DNA of 64,000 bases, from assembly GCA_965279255.1 (NCBI GenBank), contig OZ257146.1:310001-374000 (forward strand), given 5' to 3'. Made by a program: the position numbers and the translations under genes. The notes under the pieces were generated by a model. That model was not told the DNA's origin, did no database searches, and saw nothing but the letters and a program-made list of their open reading frames with translations. This document shows positions 59,961-64,000 of this stretch, piece by piece. The number at the start of each line of letters is the position of its first letter. The stretch's first letter is position 1. Source of the stretch: CAMFLJ01 sp965279255 (GTDB taxonomy: Bacteria; Actinomycetota; Acidimicrobiia; Acidimicrobiales; Acidimicrobilacustridaceae).

Positions 59961-62006
59961 GTGAGGCGGACGGTTCGGGTCCTCACGGTGGCCCTGGTGG
60001 CCGTGGCGGCGGTGCTGTCGCGTGGGGCCGACGTCGGCGCCCAGGCCCTCTCCTACGCCCGCATCAGCGGTGGAGGGTCGTCCTCGGCCGGAGCGTTCGT
60101 CGACGCCATGCGGGTGAATGTCCATCAACTCGGGTTGACCGTCGACTACGACCCGAGCGGGTCGACCTCAGGTCGGAAGAACTTCCTCAACGGCTCCCTT
60201 GACTTCGCCGTCTCCGACCTCCCGTTCCAGGGCGCGCCAGAAGACGGATCGGCGCCTGAGGTCCCGGCCTCCGGAAGCTACGCCTACGTGCCGCTGGTCG
60301 CCGGGGGGCTCTCGTTCACCTACAACCTCACGGTCGACGGCCACCGGGTGACCGCGCTCCGCCTCTCGGGGGAGAACGTCGCCAAGATCTTCACCCGCGT
60401 CATCACCAACTGGAACGATCCGGCACTCGCGGCCGACAACCCCGGGCTCCAGCTGCCGGACAAGGCGATCGTGCCGGTGGTGCGCTCCGACGGTTCGGGC
60501 ACCTCCGATCAGCTCACCCGATGGATGGCGAGTCGGCATGCCGGGCTGTGGGACGACTACTGCATCCGGACGGGCCGGGGACCGGACTGCGGGGCGACGT
60601 CGTTCTACCCGACCGTCCCCGGGATGGTCGCCCAGAACGGCGACCTCGGTGTCGCGGGCTACCTGTCGCAGGCGTTCGCCGATGGGGCCATCGGCTACGC
60701 CAACTACTCCTATGCCATCGGGGCCGGCCTCCCGAGCGCCAAGATCCTCAACGCTGCCGGCTACTACACCGAGCCCACCCCGCAGAACGTCGCCGTGTCA
60801 CTGCTCCAGGCCGGCATCGAGACCACGCCCGGCCCTGGCTACCTCACCCAGCAGCTCGACGCGGTCTACACCGACACCGACCCCCGGAACTACCCGCTCT
60901 CCTCGTACACGTACCTCATCGTGCGAACCGGTGTGCAGGGCTCGTTCAGCATCGAGAAGGGCCGCACCCTGGCCGCCTTCGCCGCCTACTCCCTCTGCCA
61001 GGGCCAGCAGCAGTCGATGTCATTGGGCCACGCGCCCTTACCGATCAACCTCGTCACCGCCGGCGTGGAGCAGATCCGGACCATCCCCGGCGCCGAGGTC
61101 CAGAACATCGACATCTCGCAGTGTGCCAACCCGACGTTCTCGCCCGACGGGCGCAACCTCCTGACCGACTCGGCCCCGTTCCCCGCGTCGTGCGATCGGC
61201 AGGGCCCGGCACAGTGCGGCACCTCCACCGCCAACGTCGGTCAGCCGGTGGTCCTCATCCAGGACATCGAGGTGACCCGCCCGGTCGGGGCACTGGTGCT
61301 GACCCAGGTGTGTGGTTCCCACGGGTCCCTCGCCGCCGAGGGCTCACAGACCGGTTTCCCCTCCGGGCTACCGGCCGAGCCCGCGATCGACGGCTCCACC
61401 GTTGCCGCCCCGACCGCTGGTGGGACGGCGCCGACGACCGGGGACACCCCCGGTGGGCCGGCCGATCCTGGGCGGGCCGGGTATCCCTACCCGGTCGGCG
61501 CCGACGGTGCTCCCGTCGCCACCTACCCGACGCATTGCGGCATCGACCTGGGCGACTCCCGGTTCGTTCGCTCCGGCGCCGGTGCCGGGCAGTTCTTCGC
61601 CGCCGATGGTCGGTTGAACCAGTTGACCCTGGTCGACACCCGCGACGGCGACCTCGGCTGGAACGTCGTCGGGCAGGTCGACGACTTCCGCGCCGGGCCC
61701 CGGACCTTCAGCGGATCAGAGCTCGGGTGGACACCGGTGGTCACCGAGGACACCCCGCCGTTCGTCGACGCCCTGGGTGCGGTCTACGACCAGGTCGCAC
61801 GAGCCGGATCGGGCGTGGCGGCGAACTCTCCTGTCGCCGACGGGCTCGCGGGTGGGCGGCTGCTGATGGCTGCAGACCCCTTCGACCCGGCCGGCGGCAC
61901 CGGTGGCCTCGGCACGGCCATCGCCGACGCCCGCCTCCTGCTCCTGATCCCCGTCACCGCCCAGAGCGGGCGCTACACCGCGACCCTCACGCTCACTGCG
62001 GTCTGA
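59961..62006 (+). CDS. PstS-like secreted substrate-binding protein with extra C-terminal domain
   Basis: 681 residues from the GTG at 59961; the frame is open 38 codons further but that part is not signal-like. Signal peptide VRRTVRVLTVALVAVAAVLSRGADVGAQA. Residues about 25-390 are PstS-like: YARISGGGSSSAGAF, YDPSGSTSGRKNFLNGSLDFAVSD, LRLSGENVAKIFTRVITNWNDP and VVRSDGSGTSDQLTRWM fit the phosphate-binding loops. About 290 residues follow, with four cysteines and an Ig-like pattern, which PstS lacks. No pst transporter genes are nearby, so phosphate sensing or scavenging at the surface is only a guess. Confidence 0.82.
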   Translation: MRRTVRVLTVALVAVAAVLSRGADVGAQALSYARISGGGSSSAGAFVDAMRVNVHQLGLTVDYDPSGSTSGRKNFLNGSLDFAVSDLPFQGAPEDGSAPEVPASGSYAYVPLVAGGLSFTYNLTVDGHRVTALRLSGENVAKIFTRVITNWNDPALAADNPGLQLPDKAIVPVVRSDGSGTSDQLTRWMASRHAGLWDDYCIRTGRGPDCGATSFYPTVPGMVAQNGDLGVAGYLSQAFADGAIGYANYSYAIGAGLPSAKILNAAGYYTEPTPQNVAVSLLQAGIETTPGPGYLTQQLDAVYTDTDPRNYPLSSYTYLIVRTGVQGSFSIEKGRTLAAFAAYSLCQGQQQSMSLGHAPLPINLVTAGVEQIRTIPGAEVQNIDISQCANPTFSPDGRNLLTDSAPFPASCDRQGPAQCGTSTANVGQPVVLIQDIEVTRPVGALVLTQVCGSHGSLAAEGSQTGFPSGLPAEPAIDGSTVAAPTAGGTAPTTGDTPGGPADPGRAGYPYPVGADGAPVATYPTHCGIDLGDSRFVRSGAGAGQFFAADGRLNQLTLVDTRDGDLGWNVVGQVDDFRAGPRTFSGSELGWTPVVTEDTPPFVDALGAVYDQVARAGSGVAANSPVADGLAGGRLLMAADPFDPAGGTGGLGTAIADARLLLLIPVTAQSGRYTATLTLTAV

Positions 62007-62053
62007 CCCGACGATCGGGTGCACGGACCCCGCAGAGCTGAGAAGCTCCGTCG

Positions 62054-62278
62054 ATGAGCACCGACCGAGAGCTCGCCCGGCTCGCGCTCAGCCTGGTGGA
62101 GGGCACCGTCCGCGGCGACATGGCGGCCGACGAGCTGCTGGCCGAGGGCTTCGGCGACGTCGACGAGGCCGCCCGGGCCCACGCCTACCTGTCCGGGTTC
62201 GTCATCGAGGTCCTGGCCGAGGCCCGCCACGAGACGCCGGGCGAGACCTGTGCCCTGATCCGCCGGCTCCTGGCCTGA
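62054..62278 (+). CDS. Small hypothetical protein
   Basis: 74 residues, not recognised. Acidic and helical (RELARLALSLVEGTVRGDMAADELLAEGFGDVDEAARAHAYLSGFVIEVLAEARHETPGETCALIRRLLA), no membrane segment or signal. Codon use fits a real gene, but the upstream region has only a weak GAGAAG binding site. It stands 47 bases after the PstS-like gene and converges on the cyclopropane synthase gene. Confidence 0.6.
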   Translation: MSTDRELARLALSLVEGTVRGDMAADELLAEGFGDVDEAARAHAYLSGFVIEVLAEARHETPGETCALIRRLLA

Positions 62279-62329
62279 GGCGACTGCGGGACCGACCCGG
62301 CCACCGCCGACACGGCGACGGCGAGGACC

Positions 62330-63619
62330 TCAGCCGACGTTGATCGAGCGACCGGCCCGGTCGGTGGCGGTGACCGCCGGTGCCTCGTGCGGGCGCCAGG
62401 CCGGTCGGGCCAGAGCCACCTGCACGACGCTGATGGCCCGCTCGTCGAAGGCGGCCTCGCAGTAGCAGAGGTAGAAGTCCCACATCCGAACGAAGCGCTC
62501 GTCGAGGCCCATGGCGTCGAGGGCGTGCTCGTCGTCGTGGAGGTTGGCCCGCCACCGGCGGAGGGTCTCGCCGTAGTGGAGGCCGTAGTCGTCGACGGCG
62601 GTGACGGTGAGGTCGGTGACCCGGCTGATCGACCGCACGATGGCCTCCATCGAGGGGAGGCAGCCGCCGGGGAAGATGAACGCCTTGATGAAGTCCTGGG
62701 TGTTCTTCGCCCGCTCGTAGCGCTGGGGCTCGATCACGATGGCCTGCAGCGCCATGAGCCCGTCGGGGCGCAGGAGGCGGCGGCAGTGGCCGAAGAAGGT
62801 GTCGTGCTCGCGCCAGTCGACGGCCTCGATCATCTCGATGGAGGCGAGCTTGTCGTAGGTGCCGGTGAGGTCGCGGTAGTCGTCGTGCAGCACGGTGATG
62901 CGGTCCGAGAGGCCTTCGCGGGCCACCCGCTCGGTGGCGTAGGCGTGCTGCTCGGCCGAGATCGTCGTGGTGGTGACCCGGGCGCCGTAGTGGCGGGCGG
63001 CGTGCACGGCGAAGCCGCCCCACCCGGTGCCGATCTCGACGACCCGCTCGTCGGGGCGCAGGTCGAGCAGGCGGCACAGCCGGTCGAGCTTCTCCTTGGA
63101 GGCGTCCTCGAGGGGCGCGTCCCAGGTTGGGAAGACGGCGGCCGAGTACATCATCGTGGGGTCGAGGAAGTGCTCGAAGAAGTCGTTGCCGAGGTCGTAG
63201 TGCGCCCGGATGTTGGTGCGGTCGCGGTGCTTGTCCTGGCGGCGGAGGCGGCGCACAGCGTCGCTGGCCGGTCCGGTGACCCGCTGGATGGAGGACCGCT
63301 GCCGGTCGGTGCGGCGGGTGGCCCGGCTGAGGATGCGCAGCACGGCGGTGAGGTCGTCGGTCTCCCACATGCCCTCGAAGTAGGCCTGCCCGAGCCCGGC
63401 GCTCCCGCCGGTGGCGACCAGGCGCCACGCCCGCGGGTCGCGCACGATCATCTGGCCGCGCAGCGCGGGCCGTCCGAGCTCGTCGGGGCCGTCGTCGCCG
63501 AAGCGGTGGGTCCGGTCGGGCTCGACGATGTCGAGGCGGTCGACCACGAACCGGCGGGCCAGCTCGAGGACGATCAGCCGGGCCGCCCGGTCGATCGTGT
63601 CGTCGTGTCGCGGCGTCAT
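62330..63619 (-). CDS. Cyclopropane-fatty-acyl-phospholipid synthase family methyltransferase
   Basis: 429 residues. N-terminal lipid-binding part (SAGLGQAYFEGMWETDDLTAVLRIL), then SAM-dependent methyltransferase: YDLGNDFFEHFLDPTMMYSAAVFP, motif I VVEIGTGWGGFAVHAARHYG, SIEMIEAVDWREHDTFF, IFPGGCLPS and YCEAAFDERAISVVQVAL. It adds a methylene or methyl group to unsaturated acyl chains of membrane lipids. The ATG overlaps the stop of the DUF1365 gene (ATGA); this pairing is common in bacteria that modify fatty acids. Confidence 0.93.
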   Translation of the reverse strand: MTPRHDDTIDRAARLIVLELARRFVVDRLDIVEPDRTHRFGDDGPDELGRPALRGQMIVRDPRAWRLVATGGSAGLGQAYFEGMWETDDLTAVLRILSRATRRTDRQRSSIQRVTGPASDAVRRLRRQDKHRDRTNIRAHYDLGNDFFEHFLDPTMMYSAAVFPTWDAPLEDASKEKLDRLCRLLDLRPDERVVEIGTGWGGFAVHAARHYGARVTTTTISAEQHAYATERVAREGLSDRITVLHDDYRDLTGTYDKLASIEMIEAVDWREHDTFFGHCRRLLRPDGLMALQAIVIEPQRYERAKNTQDFIKAFIFPGGCLPSMEAIVRSISRVTDLTVTAVDDYGLHYGETLRRWRANLHDDEHALDAMGLDERFVRMWDFYLCYCEAAFDERAISVVQVALARPAWRPHEAPAVTATDRAGRSINVG

Positions 63620-64000
63620 GGACGGTCCACCTTCCCTCGGGAGCCGGCGACGATGACGGGGCGGTCGGGGCCGGTGCGGTCGGGGTGCGTGAAGAACGGT
63701 ACGCGCTTGGCGGCCAGCGCGACGGCGTGGGCGTGGATCCCGAGCCAGACCTTGTAGGTGGCAAACGGATGGTCGAGCAGCCGCCGGACCATGAACGACC
63801 TGGTCAACGGCTCGCGTCGCAGGGCGAGGTCCGCGTCGAAGACCTTCGCCGGCTCACCATCGGGGCCGTCCTGGAAGGTCTCGAGCCGCAGCCACAGGCG
63901 CGGCCCCGGCGAGGTGCACGTGAGCCGGTAGGTCTGGTCCATCGGCATGAACGGCGACACGTGGAGCGCCTTGGGCATCTCGGCGTGGAGCCGGCCACGC
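63616..64000 (-). CDS. DUF1365 family protein, 5' part cut by window end
   Basis: Only the C-terminal about 127 residues are in the window. The family motif EMPKALHVSPFMPMDQTYRL is clear, followed by LWLRLETFQDG, a strand-rich core (KVFDADLALRREPLT) and HPFATYKVWLGIHAHAVALAAKRVPFF. DUF1365 genes are usual neighbours of cyclopropane synthases and a flavin amine-oxidase-like protein, which would be expected beyond the window. The biochemical role is not established. Confidence 0.9.
   Translation of the reverse strand, partial: RGRLHAEMPKALHVSPFMPMDQTYRLTCTSPGPRLWLRLETFQDGPDGEPAKVFDADLALRREPLTRSFMVRRLLDHPFATYKVWLGIHAHAVALAAKRVPFFTHPDRTGPDRPVIVAGSRGKVDRP

Overview
The window is 64 kb of very GC-rich, densely packed chromosome from an actinomycete. 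Enzymes that use mycothiol (a DinB-like isomerase, an Rv2466c-like nitroreductase, a mycoredoxin), DtxR/IdeR-type iron boxes, MurT/GatD, DUF2469, an mprAB-pepD-like locus and many leaderless-type starts all point to Actinomycetota. The overall gene mix resembles Acidimicrobiia, but that finer placement is inference. No rRNA, tRNA, prophage, insertion sequence or CRISPR array was recognised.

Layout. 1-2.5 kb: a leftward MoxR-DUF58-VWA operon, cut by the window start. 2.7-6.3 kb: response regulator, histidine kinase and HtrA protease in the mprA-mprB-pepD order. 6.5-13.1 kb: a housekeeping block for protein export and translation (ftsY, a small membrane protein, ffh, rpsP, khpA, rimM, trmD, rplS, DUF2469, yraN). 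13-19.4 kb: regulator, mycothiol-linked redox genes, a lipoprotein, an alcohol dehydrogenase, then bacterioferritin and its ferredoxin behind two iron boxes. 19.4-31 kb: accessory metabolism and regulation (GT-C glycosyltransferase, SDRs, PadR, amidase, ECF sigma factor with membrane partner, a purine nucleoside phosphorylase/deoxyribose-phosphate aldolase fusion, an old-yellow-enzyme family reductase).

32-36.2 kb: the most unusual locus, a tight four-gene operon. It holds a MauE-like membrane protein, a Tat-exported protein with 26 cysteines (resembling the methylamine dehydrogenase light chain) joined to five about 104-residue repeats, a MauD-like membrane thioredoxin and a small protein of unknown function. 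It looks like a dedicated export and disulfide-folding system for a surface protein. 36-42 kb: PrpE-like acyl-CoA synthetase, OsmC, and the murT-gatD peptidoglycan amidation genes. 42-52 kb: a large GGDEF-EAL protein, small-molecule kinase, phosphatase, lipid-kinase-like protein, SDR, a pair of unknown coiled-coil proteins and a DUF2236 oxygenase. 52.4-57.4 kb: a cobalamin riboswitch followed by a surface protein and a complete ECF transporter (T, fused A-A, S). 57.4-64 kb: hydroxyacid dehydrogenase, a VOC protein with an apparent frameshift, a DUF4328 membrane protein, a PstS-like secreted protein and a cyclopropane-fatty-acid-synthase/DUF1365 pair cut by the window end.

Non-coding structure is informative. 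At least fifteen genes start 6-9 bases after a TANNNT hexamer, so leaderless initiation seems common. One palindromic sequence occurs almost identically at two gene ends 26 kb apart. An unrelated 52-bp palindrome lies in frame in the linker of the fused ECF ATPase.
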